DNA of 64,000 nt from Lichenostomus cassidix (GCA_008360975.2 CM039182.1:17456324-17520323), one strand, 5' to 3'. Positions 1 to 13,161 are shown, numbered from the stretch's first letter. Notes: generated by a model from the letters alone, not told the origin. Numbers and translations: made by a program.

Positions 1-200
1 CCAGCGCCGCCCCGGCCCGGCCCAGACTCGCGTCACTTCCTGCGCTGCCGGGCCGGCTGGGCGGGCTGCGCTGCGCTCTGGGACATTCCCGCCGATCCCT
101 CTGGGGCGAGGGTAGCTGCGGGCCGCTCTCCCGTGACACCGGTGACGCTGTTAACGTGACTCGGCCTTCTTTTTCCTGCCTCTGGGCACAGCCTCTCTCC
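1..200. promoter_or_regulatory. CpG-rich end, possible promoter of the plus-strand gene
   Basis: The first 150-200 bases are strongly GC/CpG-rich, unlike the AT-rich 40 kb that follows. In human, C10orf67 starts away from PTF1A and runs towards it, so its promoter would fall at this end. The island may continue outside the window. No first coding exon was identified. Confidence 0.35.
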
Positions 201-226
201 GGCATCACCTGCTCCGGCGTGGGGCT

Positions 227-320
227 CCTCCGTGGGCTGCAGGTGGATCTGTGCATCCCTGTGTGCCTCCGTGGGCTGCAGGTGGATCTGTGCATCCTGT
301 GAGCCTCCGTGGGCTGCAGG
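227..320 (+). repeat. Tandem repeat, period 38-39 bp, about 2.5 copies
   Basis: The unit begins CCTCCGTGGGCTGCAGGTGG and recurs at 227, 266 and 304. The first two copies are nearly identical; the third is cut short after the GCTGCAGG part. It is a small minisatellite next to the CpG-rich end. Confidence 0.85.
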
Positions 321-599
321 GGAATTCAGCTCCGGCTGGAGCCCCTGCTGCCTCTCCTTCATCACTGACCTTGGTGTCTGCAGAGCTGATTCTCTTGCAT
401 GTTCTCACTCCTCTCTGAGCACAGTTCCATCTGCACAATAGTTTTGTGCTGCCGCGATTTCTGGTGGGCTCAGCCCTGGCCGGCGTTGGGTCAGTCCTGG
501 AGCCGGCTGGAATTGGCTTTGCTGGACATGGAGGAAGCCTCTGGCAGCTTCTCCCAGAAACTGACCCTGTAGCCCATCCAGCTACCAAAGTCTGGCCAT

Positions 600-3080
600 G
601 CAAACCCAATAGCCCCGTCTGTCTTCAAAAGGTGATTCGAGTGAAATGATAAAAGAAATACAGACACTGCCTCTGAATTTCCATTATTAACAGAAGATCG
701 ATTCACTTTAATAATACAAGTAATATTGCAAGTGATTTTTTTCAATTTTTTTAGGTTTTGTAGCCCTTGCATTTCAGGTGACTTAAAGATGGGGTGTTAT
801 GGCACTGATTGTGCTACACTGCTACTCAGGTATCAAAGAAATACCAGAATAAAGGAGCTACCTATTACTGTGCAAACTTTAGTCAAGGTCAATTAGGAAA
901 GTATCATAACAGAATCCTTCTTATGCTATAGGTAATAGTTTTGCCACTGTCATCTCTGTATGCAATCCCTAAGGAATCTGGTCTGGGGTTTTTTCTGTTT
1001 TCATAAACCTATTTCAGCTAAATTATATTGATTCCTGCTTTCAAAATAGATTAACATGCAAGTATTAATAGATTAATTAGAGGCTGGATTGCTTGGCTGT
1101 CTGAATCAGAGAAAATTACGTAGGGGTTAACAATGCTTTAGGTACAAAAAATGTAAGTTAGAATTCTGAAAGTTTGGAATAGTGCCTAAGAGCATGGGAA
1201 AAATTGTGGGCCTGTCAGCTCCATTCACATTTGCCCAGTGTGAGTTACAAGTTTGGCTTAGCTGATCTCACACATCTAAGAAGATTAAGTGAAATAGCAC
1301 GGTGCTTTGGCAAATCACATACAAAAGCAAATTGAAAGAATATCCAAATAATATAACCTATTCATCTTGCACAGTTATGTGTGTCCTAAGCAGTGTGTAA
1401 CTGAAATGTCGTGCTTAGGCTTGGGAGGGAGGGTGCAGTCCTAAAGGAAGCACGGTGCAATCTGCTTAACCTAAGTGCCTCAGCAATTTGTGCTGGCAGA
1501 CGGTGCCTCTAGAGACCTGCAGAGGGAGATGTGTTCCTCCAAAATTAGGGGTTTCTATCTATCCCTTTACGGTGTAAGAAATTTCATAGGAAGGTGCTTA
1601 AGGTTATAAAGTAATCATGCGCACAAAATTCCTAGAAAGAATAAGCTTTTCTTTTTAGTTCTCTGTGGTATGCAGAGATAAGAACTTAAATTAAATGCTT
1701 TGGGTACTGTTTTTAGAAGGAGTATGTCATTCTACCTCTAATCCTCGAAAGACTCCAGCGTATTTTGGTCATCTGAGCAAGGGGCAAGCAGAACCCTTCC
1801 TTTAACTCTTCGCCTGTTACTTGCTAAAATGCTGATATTTCAATTCCTTTCATCAAAATATGCTTTGAAGGGTGTTGAATTAGGATTTATAAACAAGCTT
1901 TGGCCACTTACTGGGTTTACAGTTTGATGTCTGTATTAATACATATGTGTGGGTCTCATTTGCAGAATCTGACTAGTTACCATCTGGCAGACACTTGAGT
2001 GTTCCTAAGTTAGTTATTTTTTGAGAAAGCTGAATATCTTGCCTGCATAAATATTCTCTGCCTGTCAGATAGTGAATCCAACTGAAGGTTTGGAGGGGGA
2101 GTCTTTAGTTTAACAGAGAACATTTTATTCACCAGTAGATTTATTAAAGTATATTTATATTGAGGGTCAGTTCTCATTATGCTTTCCTTGCACGGGACTA
2201 CTGAGATATATGTTCGATTTTATATATTCAGATCTTCCATTTAATGAGTTAAAGTTTTCTTAATGTTAATTTTAAATTTTTATCATCCACAGGAGTGATG
2301 CAATGGAGCAATGCTTACCACATGCATTAAAAAGATTATCATTGATACTTCTGATTTGACAATATGTGTTAATTTGGGCACATTTTTATAATTTATTCTG
2401 CAAAAGCAAATTACAATTTTGTTAATGTAATTACTTTTTATCAAACAACATTGCACTGCAATATTTCTTATTTTCTTTGCAGAAGGCTCCATGATACTTT
2501 AACAGTCAAATTTGTTATTTTGGGTTGAGAATCAGCTCGCAGAGGAGGAAACATACATTTAGGTGTCTCATGGGAGTGTCTTCCCAAATAGTCAGTACAG
2601 ATCTGCCTTTCTGGTCAGTGGAGATGTCTAAAGTTATTCAACCTGGCCTCTGCCTCTGATTTCAGAAAGGGACAGGTTTCCTTCAGCCCCATTCCTTGTT
2701 GGCCAGCCCTGTGCGAGATATCTTTCATACCTCGCTTCTTCTGACACTAAATTATGTGCTCATGAGCAGCTGAGTCAAGTTTCATTTGCCTTATTGCCTG
2801 TGGCAGAAACTTGTTCTTAGGTAGATGCTTAAATTTAGGTCTTTTGCTCTGTCAGCACTCCTGCTGGCAACCTGAGATGTCCAAAGTGTGGATATGAAGC
2901 TGTGAGTTCTGACAGGTGTGGAGACTCTGCCCAAGTGAACAGCAGGGTATAGGTGACTGAATCTAATCATCAGCATCTTGAACAGAGTAATGGAATAGCC
3001 ATACTCTTCTTTTGACCAGCTTGCTTTCTATATAAAAATAAATAGTTGTAAAAGTTTGATTTTTAGCTCATTTGCTCCCT
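600..3080. other. AT-rich non-coding stretch
   Basis: Probably intronic if the plus-strand gene model is right. I see no retroelement, RNA gene or convincing exon in it. Confidence 0.45.
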
Positions 3081-3084
3081 CTAG

Positions 3085-3210
3085 CCAGAGTTGTTCATCT
3101 GCAGAAGCATCAGTCAAGCACAATATGAAGAAAATTTTGAAGAGCAGGCTCCAAACCTTTGTAAAGGCATAAATGACCCACTGACAGACACTGAGTTTTT
3201 ACATAAATCG
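3085..3210 (+). CDS. Putative exon of the C10orf67-like gene
   Basis: A strong acceptor TTTGCTCCCTCTAG precedes 3085, and the donor ATCG|GTAAAG follows 3210. Only one frame is open across the 126 nt (42 codons). It includes SISQAQYEENFEEQAPNLCK and then GINDPLTDTEFLHKS, an acidic, soluble-looking peptide. The exon both starts and ends in phase 0. A shorter version starting at 3105 after CTGCAG is possible. The downstream phase does not fit the next candidate exon directly. Confidence 0.5.
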
Positions 3211-3891
3211 GTAAAGAAAAAAATTCTTTTTCACTTACATGTTATTCTTCACTAGATACCAGTTTTCATTCATATATCCTTTTTGTGCAGATTAAAACAT
3301 TATTTTACTTAATGAAAAGTAATCCATGGTAGTATTGGAAATAAAGAAGTAAAGAAGAGCAGTAATATAGATTTAAAGGTGACTGTGTAAGGTGTCTTCT
3401 GCAAATTTGCAGTGAACAAACATGAATTACAATGTGCTCAGCATATTAACAACCATAAGAAAAATATTCTTAAATTGTCATGTGGTATTTCTGGTAAAAT
3501 ACTTTATAACAGTATTGTAATAGGCAAGAAAAGTAGCACAGTCCCTGTTGTGTATAATTTATTTACAGCTCTTTTCCCATGTATTTGTTTGTTAATATAC
3601 AGTCAGTGACTGTTAGGCAATAAATCACAACCCATGCCAGCATTAACACATCTCACCCTCACTACAAGACAGAAATATACATAAAGCCACAGATTCAAGT
3701 TTCTGATACAAACATTAAGAAAAAATATTTTAATAATCAATGCAGAAAGCATTACAGAAAAGGAACATGACATTATTTGAGCAGAAGAGTTTAGATTTAA
3801 TTTTCTTAAATAAAAAAGGAGAACAAATAAAGATAGTTTGGTTCAGTTTTGTAATTGTTCTTGTCCTTTTGCTCTACATCAAAATTCTCAG

Positions 3892-3995
3892 TGATTTATT
3901 AGAAGTTGAATTGCAGAAAGAGGTCCAAATTCAACAAAGCTACCAACAACAGCTATGTGATATGCTGGCTGATCTCAGGGACAATTTTGAGATGG
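3892..3995 (+). CDS. Putative coiled-coil exon of the C10orf67-like gene
   Basis: The acceptor is AAAATTCTCAG before 3892; an alternative is TTATTAG before 3903. The donor is GAGATGG|GTTTTA after 3995. The open frame reads DLLEVELQKEVQIQQSYQQQ followed by LCDMLADLRDNFEM, with a regular hydrophobic heptad pattern. The frame is also open upstream, where it becomes hydrophobic and intron-like. It ends in phase 1, matching the start of the 5439 exon. Similarity to the C10orf67 family is from memory. Confidence 0.5.
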
Positions 3996-4099
3996 GTTTT
4001 ATTCATTATTGTGATAATAGACTGCTGGATTGAGTATTAGTATGTCATGAACTAGTTACAGAGTATACCTTTGCACTTCAAAACCTGGAGAAGGTATTT

Positions 4100-5430
4100 C
4101 AATTTTTTGTGAGGACTAGGCATTTAAACTAATAGAAAAAATAATTAACAAAAAAATATTTTTTACAAGTATTGTTTTCTCCTTGTACAGTTTAGCATAC
4201 TTGAATATAGTTTTAGACTGAGTAACATCATCATTTGATGAGTAACATTGTTAATACAGCATTAATGAGGCTTAATGAGGTTCTTCACCAGTGGAAGAAT
4301 GCAAAAATTGCAATTTTTAATTTCTTGACTGGTGAAAATTGACCACAAAATGCTCAAGCAATGTCGGGTTAGACCCAAATATGCAGTCAATGCTTACTTT
4401 TCCATGGTACTCAAGACAGTCAAATCATGAAGGGATAAGCATGCTTTAATTCCCAACAAATGAAGGGAACTTGCTTTATTGTCAGTCTGCGACTGGGTCT
4501 GTTAGGAGGCAGAAGCATAGTAATCTCATAAAATGGAGATTGGTTCAATTAAAAAAAAAAAAATTAATTTGGTAGTTGAACTCTTAGGCTCCCAAGTAGC
4601 CAATGACTGATCATGGACACTCCAGGTGGCTTCCTAGTGCCCTCTAGGGCCTGTGCCACAAACCTTCATGGTAACTAATCTCAGCATGTAGCTAGAGCAG
4701 CAAAAAGAATGCACATTAGGAAGCATGGAATCTAAATTTCCTCTTTCTTCTCCTGCACGTGAACAGAGCATGCACAGTTGTACCTCTTGATGAAACAAAG
4801 TCAATATCTAAAAAACTGATTATTAAATTACTTTATTTTTGTGAGTAGTTGGGAAAGATAGTGGGTAAAATATTTAGCTAAAATTATTCTCCTGTTTGTA
4901 CACAGCACAGTCAAGCGGAGATGTGTAGTGGGAAGTGTGTCCAGTAGATTAACATCATCTACTGTGTAATACAGTATATAAAAATTCATAGAGAATCCTG
5001 GAAGGAGAAAAGAATGTGTTTTTACAGCATGAATGATCTCCTAGACATGTGCAGGGACAGGAGAACAGGTGCACTTCTGAATGGGTTTAAGCCAGCATTA
5101 ATCATGTGGATGTTTCACAGAATAGGATAGAGAAATGTGAAGCAAAGGAGAAAAGTTCACAGAAAAGATACGAGGAGCTGTGAAGCTGAGGAATTTTAAA
5201 AAGATGTGAGAGGAAATCAGAATGCGGAAAACACTGACCAAGTGGCAGAAGATGATGTGCAGTTCAAGAATGTTGCATAGCTTAAAGTGGGTGATTAGAA
5301 AACAAAACCAAGGGTTTAGCAGTGAAGGAAAGGGTAGCTTGTGTAAAGAAAGAAACTGCAAGATTTTTTAAAACTTCACAGAGAGTAAAAATGTTAATTT
5401 TTTACTTTTGTTATTCATTCCTGGATAATG
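4100..5430. other. AT-rich non-coding stretch
   Basis: Probable intron. Contains a short poly(A) run near 4550 and no recognised gene or retroelement. Confidence 0.45.
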
Positions 5431-5438
5431 GTCTGTAG

Positions 5439-5501
5439 CACCATCCATTGAAGAAAGCAATTCTGCTTCAAAACCAAGTGCTTCAAAACCAAGGGGATTT
5501 G
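5439..5501 (+). CDS. Putative exon of the C10orf67-like gene
   Basis: The acceptor is TGGTCTGTAG and the donor is GATTTG|GTGAGT, a strong match. In the phase set by the previous exon the 63 nt encode PSIEESNSASKPSASKPRGF, with a repeated SASKP element that reflects a 15-base direct repeat (GCTTCAAAACCAAGT/G). Another frame (LKKAILLQNQVLQNQGDL) is also open and looks more coiled-coil-like, so the true frame is uncertain. Confidence 0.4.
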
Positions 5502-5509
5502 GTGAGTAT

Positions 5510-6640
5510 TGATGAATCTTCCAGCAATTACTTTTAGTGTTTTAGGCAGAGATAGTTTATAAGAGCACTGTAGACTATGCAGACTATTTGAACAATAGTA
5601 TATGTTCCCTTTTACAATGAAGTAGTGAAATACTATTTCTGGGAATTCTAAAATACATATTTTCTTACTTCAGTCAGAATTGTGTTGGTAATCATTTAAA
5701 TCAGCATTTCAAATATAGAGTGAAGATACAGCTTCATTTGACGTATAAAAATGTAATAGAAAACCCCTCATTTGATTTTTCTTAACACCTGCAATCAAAG
5801 TTCATGGACTATAACAGCTACTTGGGTACAACCATTAATAGACATGAGAAGCTCTTCTATATTATGAATCTTGTTCCCCACACAAATGCAGATGTAAATT
5901 GCTGGTTATAATGGCAAAGAACTCTCCTGCTTTTTAGCCTGTTTTTGTAGTTTTCAAAAGGGAGACATGATTCAGTCTCATTGCCCATACATCTCCTTTG
6001 TATCCCTTCTGGAACATAAACATGTCCTTTTGCCCAAATTAACTGTGCTCATCTGGAGTTCACTGAAATGTGACAAATCTGTAACACTTTTTCAAAACTT
6101 CACATATGCCTAAGCTGACAAAAAGCAGTCTCAGGCTCTAAAGAGATTCTAGCTGAGCCTGGCACGTTACTGCTTTTTCATCCCTGTTCTCTTTGTATCA
6201 TTGAGATGCGTAGTACTAATGAGATCTGAAAATGCCATCTAACTGTGCTGGCAGCCACCTAGAGTAGAGGATATGTGAAATTCTAGGGATACAAAGTCAA
6301 CTCCTCACTATCTTTTAAAAGTTCTGAGTTGGTGGGAGTACTTTTAGAACACCCAGGTGGATCAGAAAGCAGCCTGTACAGATGTTTGTAACTTCACTGG
6401 AATTCAGATGTTAAACCTTTCACTGCTATTAGAGTTCAAAATAGTTTGGTGGCAGTACTTAAACTGCCTTGCAGCTTTTAGTGGTACAAGGTCAGTTAGT
6501 TGTAGATTTTAGTGCTATAATGCTGAATTATTTAGTGGATCATCAGGGATTTTGATACAGTTTTTGGACTCTGCCTCTTAACCCAAGGGTACTTGTATTA
6601 CCACTCTAATGCCCATGAACCCACTGTCAAGACACAGGCT
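5510..6640. other. AT-rich non-coding stretch
   Basis: Probable intron. I see nothing recognisable in it. Confidence 0.45.
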
Positions 6641-6649
6641 GGAAGCTTG

Positions 6650-7025
6650 AACCACCTTTCTGGGAAACCTCTTCAGGTATATGGCTGCACTCAAAGTCAA
6701 GAAATGCTTCCTAATGCCCAGTCAAAAACTCCCTGGCACCCTTGAACCATCCCCACGTGCCTTATCACTGGACACCAGGGAGAAGAGCTCAGCACCTGCC
6801 CCTCTGCTTCTCCTCCTTAGGAAGCTGTGGAGAGCAATGAGGTCACCCCTCATATTCCTTTTCTTCAAACTAGACAAGCCTAAAGGTCCTTAATGCTCCT
6901 CATGGGACATTCCTCCCAGCCCTCTCACCAGTTTTGTTGCCCTCCTCTGGACATGTTCAAGGACCTTCACATCCTTCTGAAATTGTGGGGCCCAGAATTG
7001 TACACAGGGCTCAAGGTGAGGCCAA
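6650..7025 (-). mobile_element. CR1 LINE fragment
   Basis: Read on the minus strand, the sequence carries typical avian CR1 3'-region phrases: CTCAAGGTGAGGCC on the complementary side, a lead-in about the original transcript, and the block corresponding to a gene-free 3' portion with AGAGGAGGGCAACAAAACTG. It is old and diverged, with no intact reading frame. Confidence 0.75.
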
Positions 7026-7424
7026 AGTGAATGGGAAGCTAATAAGTAATGCCATGAATATATTAATGCTTTTTTTATGCAAGTGGGTTTTGGTGCACAT
7101 ATATGCAATATTTCCTAAGCTTGATACATATTGGTGAGAAAAACTGACCAACAGTTAAAACCTGGACACAATAATATGAACAGAAAAGCTGAAATTGTTA
7201 AGAAAAGAAGTATTATGTGGCCAAAAATGCATAGTCTCAAAACTAAAGAAGAGAACAGCTTTTACTAAAGACTTGTCCATAAAATGGACAATATATTAAT
7301 GATCGAACAATAAATGGCACCATTAAGGACAAAATAATTTATTGGAAGCAAGGGAAGTGAATGCATTGTATGACTTTACTCTTAAGTAAAAACTGTATAA
7401 TTATTAATAATATTAAAATCCTGG

Positions 7425-7840
7425 GGACAGGCACAGCAGAGCTAGCTGGCCAGGGAGGAGATTGTCCTGCTCTATTCTGTGCTGATGTGGCCTCACCTTG
7501 AGTCCTGTGTGCAGTTTTGTGTGTCACAATATAAGACATAAAGCTATTGGAGGGTGTTCAAAGGAGGGCTATGAGGATGGTGAAGGTCTTGAGGGGAGCC
7601 ATGTGAGGAGCAACTGAGGTCACTTGGTCTGTTCAGCTGGGGGAAGAGGAGACTGAGAGGAAGTCTGCAACTTCCTTGTGAGGGAAAGCAGAGTGGCAGG
7701 CACTGATCTCTTCTCTCTGGTGACCAGTGACAGGGAATGGCCTAAAGCTGTGTCAGGGAAGTTTTAGTTGGGTTTTAGAAAAAGGTTCTTCACTCAAAGG
7801 CTGGTTGTGTACTGGAACAGGCTCCAGGTAAGTGTAAAGA
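7425..7840 (+). mobile_element. CR1 LINE fragment
   Basis: A plus-strand CR1 remnant. It has the order GCCTCACCTTGAGTCCTGTG, then AGGAGGGCTATGAGGATGG, then a GAGGAGACTGAGAGG part, and lastly TACTGGAACAGGCTCCAGG, all characteristic of the CR1 3' region. It is truncated before the terminal repeats and opposite in orientation to the copy at 6.65 kb. Confidence 0.8.
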
Positions 7841-7859
7841 GGCATTAGATCTCTGAAGT

Positions 7860-10800
7860 CTTTGAGTACTAGTACTAGTTCTAGCCTGCATAGATAGGGA
7901 AGTGAACCAAAAAAAGTAAAAACATTTTTAAGAGCTGGAGAAAGTGCCCTAAGTTGAAAAATTCAGCTTAAATCTGTTTATCATATAGTTTGAGATTACT
8001 TGATTACAGAATCTGAATACCTTGCAAGGAGAAGACTTACAGACATTTGCATAGTGTTTGGAATCTCTCTCTTGAGAGAATGCTTAATCTCTCTCCAGGT
8101 CACAAGAAGTATTTTAATAACAGTTTACATAAATTCACTAATTGATTTTCATCCCAGACCAGCTCCTGAATGGATGAAAACAGATGGTTGCAGTAAACAT
8201 TTAGTGTCAAATTGGCTGGCCAACCCATCATCCTTAGGCTGCGCTGCAAGGATTACTTCAGGATCTATTCAATCTTTAGCTAATCCATACAACAAATATT
8301 TATGATCACCAGTTTCTCTGAGAATTCTGCATCCTTATACAAAACAGGAACACGAAAAGTTCACTGTTTTCTTCTTTTTCTGAAAAGCCTGTTTTCCCTC
8401 CAAAGCTATGCTGTCTTTAATCTTTCCAGCTCTGGCATGACATTAGAAGCTAAATGGAGGTATCTGGGCCAGTAGCCACTTGTTAGTCCCTCCCTGGGCA
8501 GTGTCTATGTTTTGTTTCATTTAAAAGGCCTCCATGGATGACAAAATAGAATACAATGGCTACAAGATGAAACCACTATGAGAATGGTTACTGATTAGAG
8601 CGTGTGGTCAAAGGAAGGATGGCATCTTGATCTCCTTCAAGACCTAGGAAGCCCTAATGAAATATATCTGTCAGCAGAATTGAAGATACGGGTTTAATAA
8701 CTGTGTGGCTGACTGTAAAGTAAAGGCTTGTATACTGGAGCTTCCCATATTAAACCTTAAACTGCTTTTCTTTGAAATATACAGTTATAAACTGTGAAAG
8801 ATTTGAAATTATAAACATGGGAATATAAGATGTTATGTATAATAAAACTAAATAAAAATTAATATTGAAATTATAATTTCCCTCTTCACTCAGAACTGGG
8901 TGTGTTTGTAAATGAGTGTTTTTAATGACATCCTGGGCAATTGCACCCTCTGGTGTGCACACAGCATGGCCTCAAAATACCTAAAGTAGAGATTGAAACA
9001 GAGGTACATAATCATTTGGGTGACAGATTCTCGAGAATGGATTTGTTTTCAAGGAAAATTACCAATGTATCTACAACACTAACAACTTTAGTTTATAATT
9101 TTAACTGAAATATACTCAAATACATTCTTCCTTTATGTCGTGGGATAACATCAGTAATTTGCATCATATTTCTTTGCAATAAGAGTGCAAAAGTCATAAT
9201 GGTTATTCAAAAGGATGAATTATTCTTTTGTGTGTACATTAAATACTGCAGGGCACCAAAACTGAAGTGCATATTTCTCAACTGCATAGGGAATAGCTAC
9301 GTTTTCTCACCTTTACCTGTTTAGCTAGAATACTGTGAACATAAGTGAATGAATCTAGTTGAAGCTTGTTGTATGCATATCTGTCTAGTGTTATTAGAAA
9401 AGCTATTGTAAGTTTACAGCAGAAAACCTTAGCAAATGTAGAGTAGAATTATTAAGGTTGAAATATGCTACTTTTCTTACCATTTTTTTAATTTAAAGTA
9501 ATGAAAGTGTTAGAATAAAGGCAATACATCAGAAAAGGTGAGAAATTGTGAAGTCTCGTGTCTAAGCCATGTTGTATAAGCCTTCCAACCTCTAGCCCTT
9601 TTTTCTTACAACTTAAAAGTTCCCCAGTTTAAGCAAGCCAAACGCTACCGCTGTGGGCAGATGGTAGGGAGAACATTGCTACAAAACCTGCCACTCAAAG
9701 TGTAACAGATGACTGTAGCTACAGAAAATTGTCCCTTTGTTCATTTTGCTAATGAGTGTCCTCATTGCAGCGGGAGACGGAATGGGTAATGAGCTGCAGT
9801 TCCCGGCCGCGGCAGCCGGGGGCGCTCGAGCTAAAGGCTGGCCGGGGGTGGCAAAGGGCAACTGGGCCAGGAAAGCCTCTTGTGCTTCTCGTGTTCTCCC
9901 CTTCACAGGGTGCGAGATCAGATCACACTGAGATGGCATTTCAAACTCGCTCGGTGGATTTATGGAAATCTGTGTTTGTTTGTTTGTTTGTTTGTTCTAT
10001 GTAAAGGTTCTGCTTCGAGCATCTGCTGTTGATGCTCAAACACAGCCAGTGCAGAGGAACAAATACTTAAGCCTATTAAGAGCTGTAACAGTTACTTAAA
10101 AGGTCTTTTGAAATTCTGAGGTTGTTTTGCGGTGGTTTAGAGCTGACCACTGCCAGAGTAGAGCGTCTGCTAATTACCTAAATATTGCATGTGCTGTTTT
10201 CTTAACACGACTGCTTTCCCTCCAGGGTATTTGGCAATCCACAGGATCTGATAAAAGTTTTCAGTAAAAGCATGCAATCTCATAGTTATCTCAGAGGAAT
10301 AATTTCAAATCTGATACCGCATAAACACTGTTTAAAATGAAGTATTGATAAAGTATTTCACTAGAATTTATTACAAATATTACATTATTTAAAATAACAT
10401 TCTTGTTATTCACACTTGGTCTTCATGTAAGCTGCTACTGTTTTTTCAGTACAGGAAGGGCAACCACAAACCAATATGAATTAATGTGCAAAGCACTTGA
10501 CATTTTATTTACATAATTCCTTTTAAATCACTGAAAACTTTGTAGCCAAAACTTTATGTAGATTGGTAATTTCTTCTGGTAAATTGGAGACAAAAAATGT
10601 CTTCTTCAGAGAAAACCGAATAGTTATTAACTATATTTTATCCATCATTACACTATAGTTTAAGTATACGTGCCCTTTCAAAACCCTGATATTTAATTTT
10701 TGGAGGTCTTTAACATTTGGAGTAACTTCTTTTAAAGTTCATATTTTTACCAAACAATGCAAATAATATCCTGAATTTTCCTTAGCAGGCAAAGCAACTG

Positions 10801-11860
10801 TTGTGTGAGTCTTCTCTTTTGTGATATTATTTTAAATGGTTTCACGAGTTAGTTAATATTCTGGTATTACTATAAAGATCTGTGCCAGCTCTGAAAGCTT
10901 TTCTATAATTTTAAAAGAAATATGTGGCAGTAAAATCTAGACAGCCATAAGACAATATATTCAAATGTTTTCAATAGCTTTGAAACCAACAAGAAAAAAA
11001 GAGTAGCTGTCCCAATAAGCTTCAGTTGCATAAGAAGTCTTTTCTATAATGGACGTGGCAAGATTTAAACAAAGGACACGCATAATAAAAATGTAAATGA
11101 GTTTGCTTTACTAAAACTATAACTTTAAAGTCTTTTGTTGCATGTTATCCTGGAACCTTCTTACAAGGTAATCACTGTTTGCATAGAGATTTAAACCGTA
11201 GTCTTCAATAGCATTAAACCCCTGCACGGTCTATGTGTGACAGGCATGCAAAGCCATGTTAATGTTCAGAATATGAATTGCCTCTGGGTGGCTCCGACAC
11301 CAAGTAGAAAACCAACTGTGTTGATATCAGAAGGCCTGATGGACTCCATGCGGCTCCCAGCCTGAAAACTTCACCGCTTTGACATGTGATGTGCTCCTCA
11401 TGACACTGGCAGCACTGTCACTGAGAAATGACACAAAGGCAACAAGCCCCCCTCCTTAGCCATGCACTTTGCAACCCCCTGGTGTTGCCTGTCCACAGTC
11501 CCTCCTGCCTGCCTAGTTACGGACAGCACTTCATAAACACGGGGGGAAGTGTGGGTGGATAGGCCCCAGCTGCCTTCCTGGACACAGCCTCCATAATAAA
11601 TTGACCTGAATGATGAGGGCACACAAACAGTATGATATGCATTATTCCTGTCAATAAAATGTCCCCATGCGTTATGGGCTTTGTATATAATGTACTGCAG
11701 CCTTTCTTCTAGCGGGGACCTATTTAGAGTCTCGACTTTTTTCTATTCATATTATGGCTCTGTAATAGAATTCAGAAATTATATGATACTGTGTTGTATA
11801 ATATTACACCAGTGCAGCATATTTAAATCCCTGATTCCTTCCTTATGAATTCAAGGCATC
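7860..11860. other. AT-rich non-coding stretch
   Basis: Probable intron of the tentative plus-strand gene. It includes a short GC-rich patch at 9770-9850 and a (GTTT)n run at 9973-9996. I see no convincing exon. Confidence 0.4.
9973..9996 (+). repeat. (GTTT)n microsatellite
   Basis: About six copies of GTTT. Confidence 0.9.
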
Positions 11861-11874
11861 ACAATCTTTCAGGT

Positions 11875-12052
11875 TGTCTTTGAAGACGATGACCATGACA
11901 AAGAAAAATGCTTGAAAAAGAGAATGAGGCTTTTAAATTGCACAATGAGATTTCTCATCTTGAAAATGCTCTGAAACACGCTGAAAAAAAAATTTATTAG
12001 GTGAAACTTTAAACTGATGTCAGATCAAGATGATGAGTTTAAAAGCATGTGA
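11875..12052 (+). pseudogene. Decayed coiled-coil coding remnant
   Basis: In one frame (11899-11997) the peptide reads RKMLEKENEAFKLHNEISHL and then ENALKHAEKK before a stop. After a one-base shift in an A9 run the sequence continues with LLGETL, and after another shift with SDQDDEFKSM and a stop. Several frame breaks within 150 bases point to a degraded coding sequence. A CTTTCAG acceptor precedes 11873 and a GTGAAA donor-like site follows the stop at 12001. The LEKEN-type coiled coil would fit a lost exon of the C10orf67-like gene, or an unrelated retropseudogene. Confidence 0.4.
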
Positions 12053-12059
12053 GAAATGT

Positions 12060-13110
12060 CACTAAAGTTGGAATTGTTTGCCCTTCAGAACTTGTTTCTG
12101 GACTGTTGTCTTTTTCTGGTATCAAATGCTAATTTTGTATGTATTTGTAAAGAAATTCATACATACTTATTCTAATTCTAATGCATATATTTACATATTT
12201 TTAGTTTATGACAAAGGAATATTTGCTGTGGCTTTTGAGACTTCTAATATTGCCTAACAATGTGACTAGACTTCTTATTTTGTGACAGATATATATGGTA
12301 AAGTTACTGATCCAGTGAAGTGTCATATGTAGGTAGTTATGGTTTGAAATTATGGTCTACTATTTTATCTTAAAAATATTAAAGTCCATTCTCTCCCTAG
12401 ATTAGTTTTTGAGCTTCTGCAAAATGTACATTTCTTCATAGAATTAATTTTGTGTTTCTGGAAAAGTTTGTAACAGAATCAGTTTCTGTCAAATAAGCTG
12501 TCACTTTTGATACCTGTGCTTTATTATAGTTCTTAAAAGAAGGGATTTTTCCAGATGAAATGTATGTACAGTGTTAACCTGCAGGGTACTTCTCATATAT
12601 TGCCAGAGTGAAACATTTAACGGAGGCCTAGAAACTATGGCAACAGAATTGAATTTGGCTGTTTAGCTTTGTTATGTTCATATAGGTTAGACCTAGTACC
12701 ACTTTTAATGGTGGCAAGATTTATTTGATACAGACAATATTCCTCGTTCCTGCTTATCATCTGATCCTGTGGACCCTCTTATCTTTTGGTAGTTTTATAT
12801 GAGACGTAAAGAACCACCTGCTAAAACACTTTGAATTGGGTGTGTTGAGCAGTGAGGATGTCCAGAACCAATATTAATGGAAAGCTGTGGGTACTCAGTC
12901 ACACTTAAATTTACTTCTTGATATCTCTCTGCCCAGCCAGCAGAGCAGCAGGGAGGAGGCTATGAAGGTCAAGGGCGGCAGTGAAGGTCACAGTTCTGCC
13001 AGGACTCTCATCCCAGTGCATTCCGCTGGGTTCGGACACTGACCTGATGCAAATATTTTGAATACATTAATGTAGGCATGTGATTTCATGGGTTTTCTCT
13101 TTCCCCTCTT
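12060..13110. other. AT-rich non-coding stretch
   Basis: Nothing recognisable. Confidence 0.4.
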
Positions 13111-13118
13111 GTTTTCAG

Positions 13119-13161
13119 ATAAGCAAGTTCAAACATTGCAATTAAAAATGGGAAGATATGG
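13119..13161 (+). CDS. Putative small exon of the C10orf67-like gene
   Basis: It has an excellent acceptor (CTTTCCCCTCTTGTTTTCAG) and donor (TATGG|GTGAGT). The 43 nt enter in phase 1, as required by the exon ending at 5501, and encode KQVQTLQLKMGRYG, a coiled-coil-like peptide. This is the only frame open without a stop near its start. It leaves in phase 2; the next exon was not identified. Confidence 0.45.

Noticed and set aside
3412..3609. Plus-strand frame after a TTTGCAG site
   Set aside because: Its phase is incompatible with the exon ending at 3210, and the sequence soon becomes hydrophobic intron-like translation.
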